This document shows, in pieces, positions 31,940 through 41,423 of a stretch of 64,000 bases of DNA. The notes under the pieces were generated by a model. It was not told the DNA's origin, ran no database searches, and saw nothing but the letters and a program-made list of their open reading frames with translations. Position numbers and translations under genes: made by a program. The stretch lies in NCBI GenBank assembly GCA_001839685.1, contig MLAK01000926.1, forward strand, positions 41,154 through 105,153, in the 5' to 3' direction. The DNA is from Tritrichomonas foetus. Lineage: Eukaryota; Parabasalia; Tritrichomonadida; Tritrichomonadidae. How positions within the stretch are numbered: the stretch's first letter is position 1; every line of letters begins with the position of its first letter.

Positions 31940-32016
31940 CATGATTTCTGCAGCATAACTTCTGCAACATGATTTCTGCAACATAACTTCTGCAGCATGA
32001 TTTCTGCAACATGATT
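31940..32016. repeat. 14-bp minisatellite, right side of gap
   Basis: Five or so further AACATRAYTTCTGC units before unique sequence resumes, 130 bases from the 3' end of the cyclin gene. Confidence 0.9.
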
Positions 32017-32147
32017 TTTAGAACCACTTTCTTTTTGAAAAAATTTCCAATTTGACAATTTTTATCGGAGCAATATAACCAACTTTGATCAAACCCAAAA
32101 TAAACATCGAAAATAAACTAATTATTTATTATACAATAGCTAAAAAT

Positions 32148-32678
32148 CTACGCATTTGCATTATTACAATGATAATTTGTGAAAGGTGATAATTTCGCCT
32201 TTTCCGATAACTCCTCGTTGTACAATGTGAATTCGTCTTTCGTCACATTTATTGAAAACTGAAGCAAGAAAAGAAATTCTAACTCAAGGATATTCATTTC
32301 TTCTGGGCGAATCCCGCCAACAGCTGCCCAAGCTGTGTTTGACATATTCAAATCGGTATTGAATTTGGATGCAGTCATTAAAGAACAAAGGAATAATTTA
32401 TGAACAGTATTTGGTGTCACTTGAATGTGCGACTGTAAGCGTAACAAGCGATCCAGAAGTATCATTGCTATTACGAAGCACGAACGAGCGCAATGCGTTT
32501 TTGTATGCAAAAATTGGATATAATTTATAATCGAAATTTTTGGCGGCGACAAAGTGTGAAAACGGGTTAATGTGACGTTAGGACCGGATAGAAGTTCATT
32601 TTGGGTGGCTGCCTCTTGTAAGGTAAAAGAAATAACTCGAAGAACGGCTTCAGTGTCGTCTTCTAAATTCTTTTCCAT
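32148..32678 (-). CDS. PHO80-like cyclin
   Basis: 176 residues, ATG at 32676-32678. A single cyclin box spans ~45-155: PPKISIINYIQFLHTKTHC, then CFVIAMILLDRLL, LFLCSLMTASKF, NTAWAAVGGI and EMNILELEFLFLLQFSINV, the order found in PHO80/CycP (P/U-type) cyclins. These small cyclins activate Pho85/CDK5-type kinases, and a kinase of that type is encoded at 54611-55507 in this window. They control nutrient responses and cell cycle in yeasts and protists; the role here is inferred. AAAAAGTT occurs three times upstream (32690, 32750, 32770). A short Asn-rich tail ends the protein. Confidence 0.88.
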   Translation of the reverse strand: MEKNLEDDTEAVLRVISFTLQEAATQNELLSGPNVTLTRFHTLSPPKISIINYIQFLHTKTHCARSCFVIAMILLDRLLRLQSHIQVTPNTVHKLFLCSLMTASKFNTDLNMSNTAWAAVGGIRPEEMNILELEFLFLLQFSINVTKDEFTLYNEELSEKAKLSPFTNYHCNNANA

Positions 32679-33259
32679 TTAAAAATTTTAAAAAGTTATC
32701 CAAAACTGATTATTTAACTTGATGTTAAAGCTTAAAATATAATTTATTGAAAAAGTTGAATTGTGTATGAAAAAGTTCTTAATATATTCTGAATTTCCAA
32801 ATGTCAAAAAAAATTTGAGTGCTGGTTGAAATTTGTTGAATTCATATAGAAATGTTTTCGGATTATTATCTCATCGTATTCGCAAACAAACTAGATAATC
32901 AACAAAAAACCAAACATTTATAAAAATTAGTGAATTTTTAGGATAAGAAAGAAAAAAGTTAATGCCTCAATTCACATACTACTAAAATCTGGCGATATAT
33001 TGTTCTATTCAAGAGATAAAATTTTATGGATGATTATAACAAAATGGATCATGATTTATTAGTAGTAGGCACGTCAATAGAAAATTTTTAATTATTTTTA
33101 CCTGCTTTCAATCTTTCATTACAAAACTCCAATAGTAACATTAACAAAAATATATTGAGATAACATTTATAAATAGATATTTAAAGAAAACTGGTGATTT
33201 ATTTTGTAATCTGGTTTTCAATATTGAGAGGATGAAATGTGATTAAGAATCAAGAATAT
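32679..33259. other. Intergenic, repeated AAAAAGTT
   Basis: Spacer between co-oriented cyclin and GH81 genes. AAAAAGTT occurs at 32690-32697, 32750-32757 and 32770-32777. No gene was recognised. Confidence 0.5.
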
Positions 33260-35683
33260 TCATTTTCCGTAGATCAATTGACCTCCTTCACAGTGATATT
33301 CACTTGGATTATAGCATGCTCCGTTGCAGTTTCTATAAGAAACACCATTTAAGATTGGGCATAATTGGCCGCCATCACATACATAATGGTCCTTATCATA
33401 TGTTCCGCATGAATCATCAGGTGAAATTGGAGGGACTGGTGTAGGTGAAGATGGTGTTGGTGCAACTGGTGTTGGGGTAGATGGAGCTGGGGTTGGGGTT
33501 GATGGGGCTGGTGTTGGATCTTCTCCATCATAATCTGGAGTTGTTGCTTCTCCTGTTGGGAATGAAACTGCATCTTTTCCATAAAGACCAGCTGCATATG
33601 TAAGGCACCATGTTAGTGTTTGTCCGTCATCTAACATATTTTTGTTAAAGTTAGATTTTCCAAAGAATTCATAACTCTTTTGTGGATCAATCAAAGCAAG
33701 ATTTGCCATTAAAATTCCACGCCATCCATCTTCAACTCCATCAACAATTGGTGCAAGAAGGTCATTCCATTCACGCTTTACAAACTCTGCTTTACGATAG
33801 AAGTTGGACATTGGTGTAAGTGGTATCATTTGAATGCCTTGTATACATTTAATTTCACCACTGAAATATGTGGCATGGTGTATCTTATTCATAAATGTGA
33901 TACCAGCAATGTAATTTCCTTGAACTTGTTGTGGTTGAACATTTCCTTCAGCATACAACATATATTTGTTGACTGAGTTTTGAAGAATTCCAAGAATGAT
34001 GTTAGCACGAGCTTCCATATCTTCATCACCAATTATTTTTGCCCAGAGTTTCATTCCATAATAGCTGTTATAATCTTCAGAGGTAGATTCTTCATCTTTT
34101 CCATCGGCAGCCATGAAAATTCCAGTTGCCCATGAATGTCCATGATAGAAATCGAATGCTCTATGGATTGGGAAATACTTATCTTTTGTTGATGGATTAG
34201 CATAGTCTCTAATTAACATGTTCACAAATACTTTATTATTTCCCTCATTAACCCAACTTGGTTCAATGTGAGCAATAATCGCTGCTGCATGAATGAAATA
34301 TCCATAATGGAAATGATGATCATTATAATAACTATTTCCAAAATCACTTAACCTATCACCTGTAATGCCAGCTTGACTGACAACACCTTTCCATGTCGTA
34401 TCATATGCTAATGGATACGTTTGTTTGTTTTCAACATAGCGATTGAATGCTTTCTTTAGTTTTTTCATGCAAATTCCAGTTCCTTTGGCATCACCTAAAA
34501 CATCGCTAATAGTGAGACAAACTTCAGCATATTTGGCAACATCTTTGCCACCAAAATACATTGAACCTGGGTTACTATTCTCATAAAAATCAGTTTGAAG
34601 CTCTTCAGTTGCGGCGGCAGCAATTTTTTGTAATGCCTCCTCTGAATATCCCAATGGAGTTCCATCAAGCTTTAATGGTAAAAAGCCATAATCTTTTGGT
34701 ACTGTTTCTTTGAATGTTACAGCACTATCAACGGCAACAGCTGTAGCCCATCCACATGTACAAGTTTCCAATTTAATAGATGTTTTTGTAGCGCCAGATT
34801 GAAGTGTATCAATTTGGTGTGGGAGAAGGAAAACCAAAGGAGATGAATCACCTGAACCAGCTGATTCGTAATTGAAAGAGTAAAATCCACTGTTTCCTTC
34901 TGTATATCCTGTCACAGATATTCCTGTAATATATTTTCCAGTATGAGCATCATATGCTTTAATTGCTTCATTAGAGTTTTCTTTGGGAACTTTAACAATT
35001 TGAATGTAACCATCAAAGTTTCCAGATCCTTTAATAACAGTATCACTGATCTTAGATAAAGAAATGTCTCCACCAAATAAATAAATAATCCATTTGTTGT
35101 TGTCACTCAATGTTACTTCATATTTTTTATTGGGGATAGTTGCTGTTAAAGTAGCAATTGTAAATGTATTTGTGAAAATTGATGGAACAGAATTATGATA
35201 TATCATTGTTGGAACGGCTTGTCCAGATATTAAAGTTGTTTGCATTGATTCTGCTGTAATTCTAATTGACATGTGATCTATATTGTCGAGCTTTGGTTTC
35301 GTAGATGTTTTGATATCTGAGGCACCAAAACCAAGAGAGCATAATCCAACAGGATTGAAATAAAATTGAGATACAGTGTTTTGAGTATCATACACACGTT
35401 GACTTTCATCTGTATGTCCAATACAAAGGCCGATATTTTCACTGTCAGAAGGTGTCCACCAAAATCTATATGGATCAGAAAAGATATATGAATCTTGTTC
35501 TTCTAAGAAAATATGATCATAAAATTTATTGGTTTGAATTGGTTTGTCTTCAGAAACACCTCTTGGTTGAAGTGGATGTGTTGTGCTTCCAATTAAGCTT
35601 TTCGGGTCAGTATCATCAATAATCGAGCTGAAAACATCTTTCGATGTTACAAGGTTCAATAATAAAGTAAGAAATCCTAACAT
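33260..35683 (-). CDS. Secreted GH81 endo-beta-1,3-glucanase with C-terminal Cys-rich module
   Basis: 807 residues, ATG at 35681-35683, with TCATTTC upstream. A short signal peptide (MLGFLTLLLNLVTS) leads into a GH81 domain (~25-710), recognised from HPLQPRGVSEDKPIQTNKFY, PYRFWW, a FHYGYFIHAAAIIA block and the catalytic-region motif DFYHGHSWATGI...DGKDEESTSEDYNSYYGMKLW. The acidic residues of the EESTSED block, which carry the catalytic function in GH81, are present. A PTPAPSTPTP linker (~725-755) joins a ~49-residue Cys-rich module with two similar halves (YVCDGGQLCP and YHCEGGQL), like the CBM52 glucan-binding module of fungal GH81 enzymes. It would cut beta-1,3-glucan outside the cell or in phagosomes, for example from fungal walls. 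Confidence 0.93.
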   Translation of the reverse strand: MLGFLTLLLNLVTSKDVFSSIIDDTDPKSLIGSTTHPLQPRGVSEDKPIQTNKFYDHIFLEEQDSYIFSDPYRFWWTPSDSENIGLCIGHTDESQRVYDTQNTVSQFYFNPVGLCSLGFGASDIKTSTKPKLDNIDHMSIRITAESMQTTLISGQAVPTMIYHNSVPSIFTNTFTIATLTATIPNKKYEVTLSDNNKWIIYLFGGDISLSKISDTVIKGSGNFDGYIQIVKVPKENSNEAIKAYDAHTGKYITGISVTGYTEGNSGFYSFNYESAGSGDSSPLVFLLPHQIDTLQSGATKTSIKLETCTCGWATAVAVDSAVTFKETVPKDYGFLPLKLDGTPLGYSEEALQKIAAAATEELQTDFYENSNPGSMYFGGKDVAKYAEVCLTISDVLGDAKGTGICMKKLKKAFNRYVENKQTYPLAYDTTWKGVVSQAGITGDRLSDFGNSYYNDHHFHYGYFIHAAAIIAHIEPSWVNEGNNKVFVNMLIRDYANPSTKDKYFPIHRAFDFYHGHSWATGIFMAADGKDEESTSEDYNSYYGMKLWAKIIGDEDMEARANIILGILQNSVNKYMLYAEGNVQPQQVQGNYIAGITFMNKIHHATYFSGEIKCIQGIQMIPLTPMSNFYRKAEFVKREWNDLLAPIVDGVEDGWRGILMANLALIDPQKSYEFFGKSNFNKNMLDDGQTLTWCLTYAAGLYGKDAVSFPTGEATTPDYDGEDPTPAPSTPTPAPSTPTPVAPTPSSPTPVPPISPDDSCGTYDKDHYVCDGGQLCPILNGVSYRNCNGACYNPSEYHCEGGQLIYGK

Positions 35684-38405
35684 TTATTTACTTGTTATTT
35701 AAATATGTGAAATGAATTAACAATTGTATATTTTGTCAACATGTATGACAATTCTGAAGGCAAATTGTCAATAGAACTGGCATTTGTCAGTAAATTCATA
35801 CATTTATTTTGTTTTTGAAATGGAAATCATTCAAAAATTTCTGTTTATACAAAATTGCATGATCACAAAAGAATGAATTTTTTTTCATGTTGTTTTCCCA
35901 AAGATGTTGTTATGATGAAAACCAACTAAATTATTATTTTTACAATCTTTGTTGATCTTATTAGTGCACATAAAATATTGATGAACGTACTTCCAACAAG
36001 ATTTCTTATAATACGCAAAGTCTACATGTCTGCAGGTCTAAATTAGCAATATACAAGTAAGATCATCATAACATGAAAACTTTTTCTTATAAAAGAAATG
36101 TGTATGATAATGGATTATCCACCTGTAACAAAACAAATAAAAAGTGGAAATAATAGGCATTGCTGTTATGACTAAGGGGTTGGTTTTTGGACAAAATCAT
36201 GGTCATAAGCCAAATAAAAAGCCAGATTAATGAAAAGTATCTCGTCTGAAGATGAAATCAACCAAATTTTATAATTTTCAAGTCTTATTAAAAATATGGC
36301 TATTATATTATATATCCATCTTGATGAAGAATTTCATCTTCTAAAAATGAAGATAATATACAATTCAATTTGGGAAAACACACTACAATTTTTTCTGTCT
36401 CAATTCAAAATACAATGGTTTATTTTCAATCATTTCGGAGAGAGTCGATTCACCACTTTTTTCAGAGCTGAGGTCTATCTATTGAAATGTGATTTGAAAA
36501 TGGTTTTTTCCCTTTGATTGTAATGATTTCTTCACAGGTTGTTGTTCCGGTGAGGCTTTGCCTATTCATTAAAAAAGATTCATGATTGTGAGTAATCGAA
36601 TAATAGTTCCAATATTTCTCGTTATCCATCATTATATGGTCAGAGATTGGAAATGATCCGCAAAATAAAGCATCATAAGATACGCATTTCTTTCAATATA
36701 TTATTGAATTGGACGAAACACTAACACAGATGGATGAAGTGAATTCAAAAGTTTTGAATGAGTAGTATTCAAAAAGTTACACAACAACATTCGTTCATAG
36801 TTTTTGGTCTGTGGCATGTCATAACAATAATGATTCGAGAATATATCAACAGTTTAATGATTCTAAAGCAATATGATACACTATTTCATAAAGGAAAACT
36901 TGATAAGTAGCATTTGTTTTGATGACTCTCATCAGTGTTTAGCGTTTTATGATGAACAAATTTATTATCTATGAAAATATAAATTTTTCTTAAGAATGTG
37001 TCTACGTTGGTGAACTTTTTCTAATATATTTTCAAAGATGTCTCAATTTATCTATCATTAATAATGATTCATTATACGGGAAACTCTTAATCTCACGGTG
37101 TTTAAGAGCCGTTGTATATAGATATTATAATTTTAAAAATATGCCACTATATTTTTGGATCTAAAAAGTGAGGAAATCCCATCAATCAGAAAAAAAATGT
37201 TAAAATTCGAAAATGAGTTCATTTTTTCACAAATCAGGGAATTAAAAAACTAGAGATGAAGCAGGAAGATTTCGAGTATTTTTGAGTTTCATGTATCAAC
37301 GATATAATTTTTTTCAAATTCAATTGAATCATTCATCGTTGTTCATTTGCTACAGTTTCAAAACCTTTTCATTCAAAAAATTTTATATCTCATCAGAATT
37401 TTGTGAAGATAATTTGCGGTATTTTACACCTGTGTGACTTCTCTCCAGCTGATGAATATGGATTCTTGTATACTATCTATTTTCAGATATAAAGGTAGAG
37501 AATTTTATTATTTACATTTTCACAAACAAAAATTGATTGATTCACGAATAAAGTTCGAACAAAAATTGAATGAATAAATAAACAATTTTTGTTAGAGCTA
37601 TTTCAATAAAAAATGTAATAGCTCTCAAACGAAAAATTGTGATAGAATTCCAAACATTGTTTTCAAATATATTCCCTATGAAAATACTTTGAATAAATTC
37701 AAAATATTTCATTGATGTATGAATTTGGTGGAACTTATTCAATAATTTACGAAAAAGAGATTGAAATGGAGTGTAAATAATGGCTTTTGAATCTGACCAA
37801 AACTTTTGAATCGGAGTATAAATAATTGCTTTGAATATGTGATTCACACAATTCAATTGATTCTTGTCAAACTAGATTATCTATATCAGCATTAGTAATA
37901 TGTGCAGGAGATAAAACATTGGAGATGCCACAAAATTGTATTTTATGACGTTCAGAACGTTTAGCCACAGGTACCCAATTTTTCAATTTATACTATTTTG
38001 TTTAAAAAAAAAATCACATTTTCTATTAATATAAATTTATATTATTTGAAAAAATTCTGCGATATTCAGAAATAGTAATTATATTATAAAAAATTGAATA
38101 ACAATTTGAATTCACCACCGCAATCTTGAGTTTCCTCTGAAACCTACTTGATCTTATTCATTTTATCATAAGTAAAATTAGCAAGACAACTAGTAATAAA
38201 TAAATCGACATTTTGGTTAATTAAGTTTCAATTGAAAAGTGAAAGAAATATCTAAAATGGCTCTTTCAAAATTCAATATATTTTTTTCTCAATGAATGGT
38301 TCAGAGAAAGATTGAACGTTCAATAGAATTATTCTCAATTTATGAATAAATTTAATATTCAAAAAGCATTATTATTTAGATCGAAATTAGGATTCATTAA
38401 ATTTA
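35684..38405. other. Longest gene-free stretch (2.7 kb)
   Basis: Divergent intergenic region between the GH81 and kinase genes. It contains a MITE-like element at 36942-37086 and AAAAAGTT near 36773. Frames at 36296-36517 and 37542-37856 are short, Ile/Phe/Asn-rich and not supported. The size exceeds the usual spacing in this window, so decayed mobile DNA or an unrecognised RNA gene is possible. Confidence 0.5.
36942..37086 (+). mobile_element. MITE-like dispersed hairpin element, copy 1 (diverged)
   Basis: This ~145-bp stretch aligns end to end with the reverse complement of 59717-59855. Shared blocks include TTTTTCTTAAGAA, GAACTTTTTCT, ATATTTTCAAAGATGTCTC and CAATTTATC. Terminal inverted repeats are clear in the other copy but eroded here (GCGTTTTATGATGA versus TCATTATACGGG), with a small duplication near 37060-37070. 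No coding capacity; likely a non-autonomous DNA element or similar repeat. Confidence 0.7.
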
Positions 38406-39896
38406 ATGCAGAAAAACATAAATAGTTCATCAATGATTGCCCAAAGTGTTCAAACAATACATCAGCAAAACTTTAAGATTCACAGAGTTATTTCTTCGAG
38501 CGAACAATGCGTCATCTATGGTGTCACTCATAATATTACTCAAGAAGAATTTTGTGTCAAGGTGATCAAGAAAGAAGATGTAAACGAAATCGACAATTCT
38601 AATTCAATTTCGTCAAAGGTGTCCCTTCTTAAACTTCTCAATCATCCAAATATCATTCATTATTATGATATAATTGAAGATGAACAATATTATTACGTTT
38701 ATCAAGAATTTTGCCATGGCATGACCTTGCTTGAGTATATAAACGAAAGAATTTTCGTCGGCGGAACCTTTGATGAAAAAGAAATAATTTCCATCATGCT
38801 GCAGATTCTTTCCGGTCTGATTTATATGCATCACAGCAATATTGCACATCGCGATTTAAAGCCAGAAAACATCATGGTTATTCGTCCTCAGAATGTTTAT
38901 CCATATCACGGAAATGGATCGATTTCTCAGTCAGCCTACAGTAAAAATGATAATGGCGTAGATGCAGAAACCTCAGAAGACTATGAAGAAGATTATGAAT
39001 CGCAACAAAATGACTCAATGAATGATTTCAAAAACGCAAGCACAAATTCGCTGAACGATAGCCAATTTGATATTGGCAATTTCCAATTTAGTGGATTTCA
39101 CGGCAAAAATTACGAAATTGATATGAATCATCCACAAAACTCCTTCCCCGCTCATGGAAAAAGCATTTCGCAGAATTCTTTTCACCAAATGTCATCTAGC
39201 GCGGGTATAACGAATCACTTCAGCACAGACAACTGTCGAGAAAAAGCAGCATCTAATGATGTTCAAATTAAAATTATTGACTTTGGACTTTCTTCACTGA
39301 ATGGAAATAATAACTTTTTGACTACTTTCTGTGGCTCTTTGGAGTATGCATCACCGGAAATTATCCAAAATGTCCCATATAATGGCTGTATAACTGATAT
39401 TTGGTCACTCGGTGTTATCTTTTACATCATGCTCACAAAATCGCTTCCTTTTAACTCTGGAAATATCACAGATCTGACCAACCACATCATTGCCGGCGAT
39501 TACGAACGTCCGACTGACGCTTCACCTGAAGCACTTGATTTGCTATCTAGAATGCTTGATCCCAACCCAGAATCACGAATTTCAGCAGGGGGTGCAATAA
39601 ACCATCCATTTTTCGTTAAAAATGGTCATAAAATTGGTGACATTTCCAAATCCTTACCAGCTTTTCCAACGCTATTGCTGTCGCCTTTTCCAAAAGCGTG
39701 CACAACAAGCAATTCCAGAATGGCAACAATCAAAGAACTGGTCCGTCAGCCTTTTGTACCTCGAAATTCTCCGATGAAGCATCAAACGAGTCTCGCTGCA
39801 AGAAAAAGATTTTCACATTCAACACCAAAACAACAGAGACTCCTTGACTTGAAACGAAATTGCCTTTCTAGTGTAATGAAAATGTCTGTGAAATGA
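38406..39896 (+). CDS. CAMK-like kinase with degenerate glycine loop and a large insert
   Basis: 496 residues, ATG start preceded by TCATTAAA. The kinase lobe begins ~22. The glycine loop is replaced by SSSEQCVIYG (30-39) with no GxGxxG. The ATP lysine is K52 in FCVKVIKK, the catalytic loop HRDLKPEN is at 148-155, and DFG is at 292-294. Between them sits a ~125-residue Asn/Ser/Gln/Asp-rich insert (~161-286) where the family normally has about 15 residues. The activation segment TFCGSLEYASPE and DIWSLGVIFYIMLT are normal. The C-terminus (~410-496) is basic. Catalytic residues remain, so it may be active despite the loop; regulation through the insert is a guess. Confidence 0.88.
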   Translation: MQKNINSSSMIAQSVQTIHQQNFKIHRVISSSEQCVIYGVTHNITQEEFCVKVIKKEDVNEIDNSNSISSKVSLLKLLNHPNIIHYYDIIEDEQYYYVYQEFCHGMTLLEYINERIFVGGTFDEKEIISIMLQILSGLIYMHHSNIAHRDLKPENIMVIRPQNVYPYHGNGSISQSAYSKNDNGVDAETSEDYEEDYESQQNDSMNDFKNASTNSLNDSQFDIGNFQFSGFHGKNYEIDMNHPQNSFPAHGKSISQNSFHQMSSSAGITNHFSTDNCREKAASNDVQIKIIDFGLSSLNGNNNFLTTFCGSLEYASPEIIQNVPYNGCITDIWSLGVIFYIMLTKSLPFNSGNITDLTNHIIAGDYERPTDASPEALDLLSRMLDPNPESRISAGGAINHPFFVKNGHKIGDISKSLPAFPTLLLSPFPKACTTSNSRMATIKELVRQPFVPRNSPMKHQTSLAARKRFSHSTPKQQRLLDLKRNCLSSVMKMSVK

Positions 39897-40242
39897 TTTT
39901 ATTTATTTTTGGACATTTTCTTCTCAGCTTGATTTAATAATTATTATTATTAAGTTAATCCAATGTTATTAATAGATATTAAATAGAATATTTGACTTCA
40001 TTTTCATTTTTTTCATTTTTTCCTATTATTTTATGTATTTCGCATTGGATCTCCAAAAGCGAGATGATATGAGTGAACGTTATTACCCAATACTGGTATA
40101 CTTTTGTGATCTTTCCTTGGTCCAATTTTTCTTCCTTAGGCATTTATTTCTTGGATAATTCGACGATTAGGTGATTAGATTCCATGAAGATACATCGGTG
40201 ATTTGTTTCATATCATATGTCAGGAAATACGTTATTTTCCAA
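39897..40242. other. Intergenic, no gene seen
   Basis: Spacer between two co-oriented genes; TCATATC-type motifs lie about 30 bases before the ATG at 40243. Nothing else was recognised. Confidence 0.4.
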
Positions 40243-41088
40243 ATGCCAGGAAAAAGGGGAAAAGTTACATCAAATCATAAGGATAGAACGACAAGAAATT
40301 CTAAGCTCTCCGCTTCCCAAGTGAAAGAAGTCGTTAAACCAAAACTTCAATTCGGAGCTGGCTGGTCTATCGATAATCTCGTTTATCTCCAAACGACGCC
40401 ACCTGAAAAACTCATCGACGAGCTCTACAAAATTTTTGGAATCCCTCTTCTTTATAAAGATCAAGAAAATCGTTTGATTGTTCATTTATATATCGAATTT
40501 CAAGCAGCCGCATTTCAGTTCGCACAGCAGTTAAACGACCCGGCAAAAGAATTGGTGGTCCTTGCAGTCTTTGGCGACTACCTAAGTAATGTTCCATCGT
40601 TTACAAATTCTGGCGAATCGTTTGATAAATGGGCAGATAAAGCAATTTCAATTATTTCAAAAAACGAATCTTTCAATCAACAAGAGATAGCAGCCATTAC
40701 TACCTACATAACACAAAATATCCATGCAAAGTCGCATATTTATTATTACATATTGACAGACGAAGCTATTCAAAACTTGGATTCAGAAGGAATGTCACTT
40801 TTCCATCAGCTCATTAAAGAAGATGCTGAAACATCTGAAACTGACCAGCAGCAGCAGCCAGCTAAGAACGACTTGGAGGAACAGCTTGCTGCGGCTGCCC
40901 AGGCTGAAAAGAATAAAGAAGAGGCACTCGAAAAAGAAAAATTGATTGCAAAGGAATTAGAAAACATCATCCAAGAAAATTTCGCCAATATTCAAGCTGC
41001 ACTGGATAAGCGAAATGAAAATATAATGATGTCCATAGGATCAACAGAAGACAAACTCGATGCAATTGCCAAAGGAAAGAAGGTATGA
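40243..41088 (+). CDS. Flagellar C1a-32/CLAMP-like protein (CFAP119 family candidate)
   Basis: 281 residues from the ATG at 40243; the longer frame to 40171 needs a GTG and is rejected. Residues ~45-195 match by eye the CLAMP family (C1a-32 of Chlamydomonas, CFAP119/CCDC189 in animals): a start like LVYLQTTPPEKLIDELYKIFGI, a hydrophobic helix block, then FNQQEIAAITTYI...HIYYYILT, where the family has E-x-x-x-I-x-x-Y followed by LYxYxxT. Those proteins sit on the C1a projection of the axonemal central pair. A Gln-rich linker (DQQQQP) and a C-terminal coiled coil (~215-275, EEQLAAAAQAEKNKEEALEKEK) follow. This fits a flagellate. The family call is moderate and the coiled coil is certain. Confidence 0.7.
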   Translation: MPGKRGKVTSNHKDRTTRNSKLSASQVKEVVKPKLQFGAGWSIDNLVYLQTTPPEKLIDELYKIFGIPLLYKDQENRLIVHLYIEFQAAAFQFAQQLNDPAKELVVLAVFGDYLSNVPSFTNSGESFDKWADKAISIISKNESFNQQEIAAITTYITQNIHAKSHIYYYILTDEAIQNLDSEGMSLFHQLIKEDAETSETDQQQQPAKNDLEEQLAAAAQAEKNKEEALEKEKLIAKELENIIQENFANIQAALDKRNENIMMSIGSTEDKLDAIAKGKKV

Positions 41089-41214
41089 ATTGGTCAATAG
41101 TCTGGGCTTTTTTATTTTTATTTTTATGTTTTAATAAACCAACTTTTACATTATCGCCCCAATATAGCATTCTATTGTTTTCATTTTCACAGAACTCTTT
41201 TTAAAAATCATACT

Positions 41215-41332
41215 GACAAGAAAACTAATACAACAAGAAAACCAACACAACAAGAAAACCAACACAACAAGAAAACCAACACAACAAGAAAACCAACACA
41301 ACAAGAAAACTAAATAACAAGAAAACTAACAC
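41215..41332. repeat. 17-bp minisatellite AACAAGAAAACCAACAC
   Basis: About seven tandem units. The four central ones (from 41232) are identical, while the outer ones carry CTAATAC, CTAAAT and CTAACAC variants. It lies between the 3' ends of the convergent CLAMP-like and kinase genes. Confidence 0.9.
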
Positions 41333-41423
41333 AACAAACAAGAGTTAATGCATATCAGATGAAAAGAAAGAACCTTCGAAATAAAAATGATAACAAATTT
41401 TAATCGCTTCAATATAGAAAGGA

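Noticed and set aside
31006..32058. Three long minus-strand frames through the first N gap
   Set aside because: They are translated minisatellite plus unknown bases; no real coding signal.
36720..36729. ACTAACACAG, like the trichomonad 3' splice signal
   Set aside because: No GTAYGT-type donor in a sensible place and no coding sequence on either side; taken as chance. Similar CTAACACAACA at 41327 is part of a minisatellite.
37542..37856. 104-codon minus-strand frame in the 2.7 kb spacer
   Set aside because: Composition is that of random AT-rich DNA, with no domain and no promoter-like motif.
40171..40242. 24-codon N-terminal extension of the CLAMP-like protein
   Set aside because: Begins with GTG and crosses initiator-like TCATATC; ATG at 40243 is used instead.
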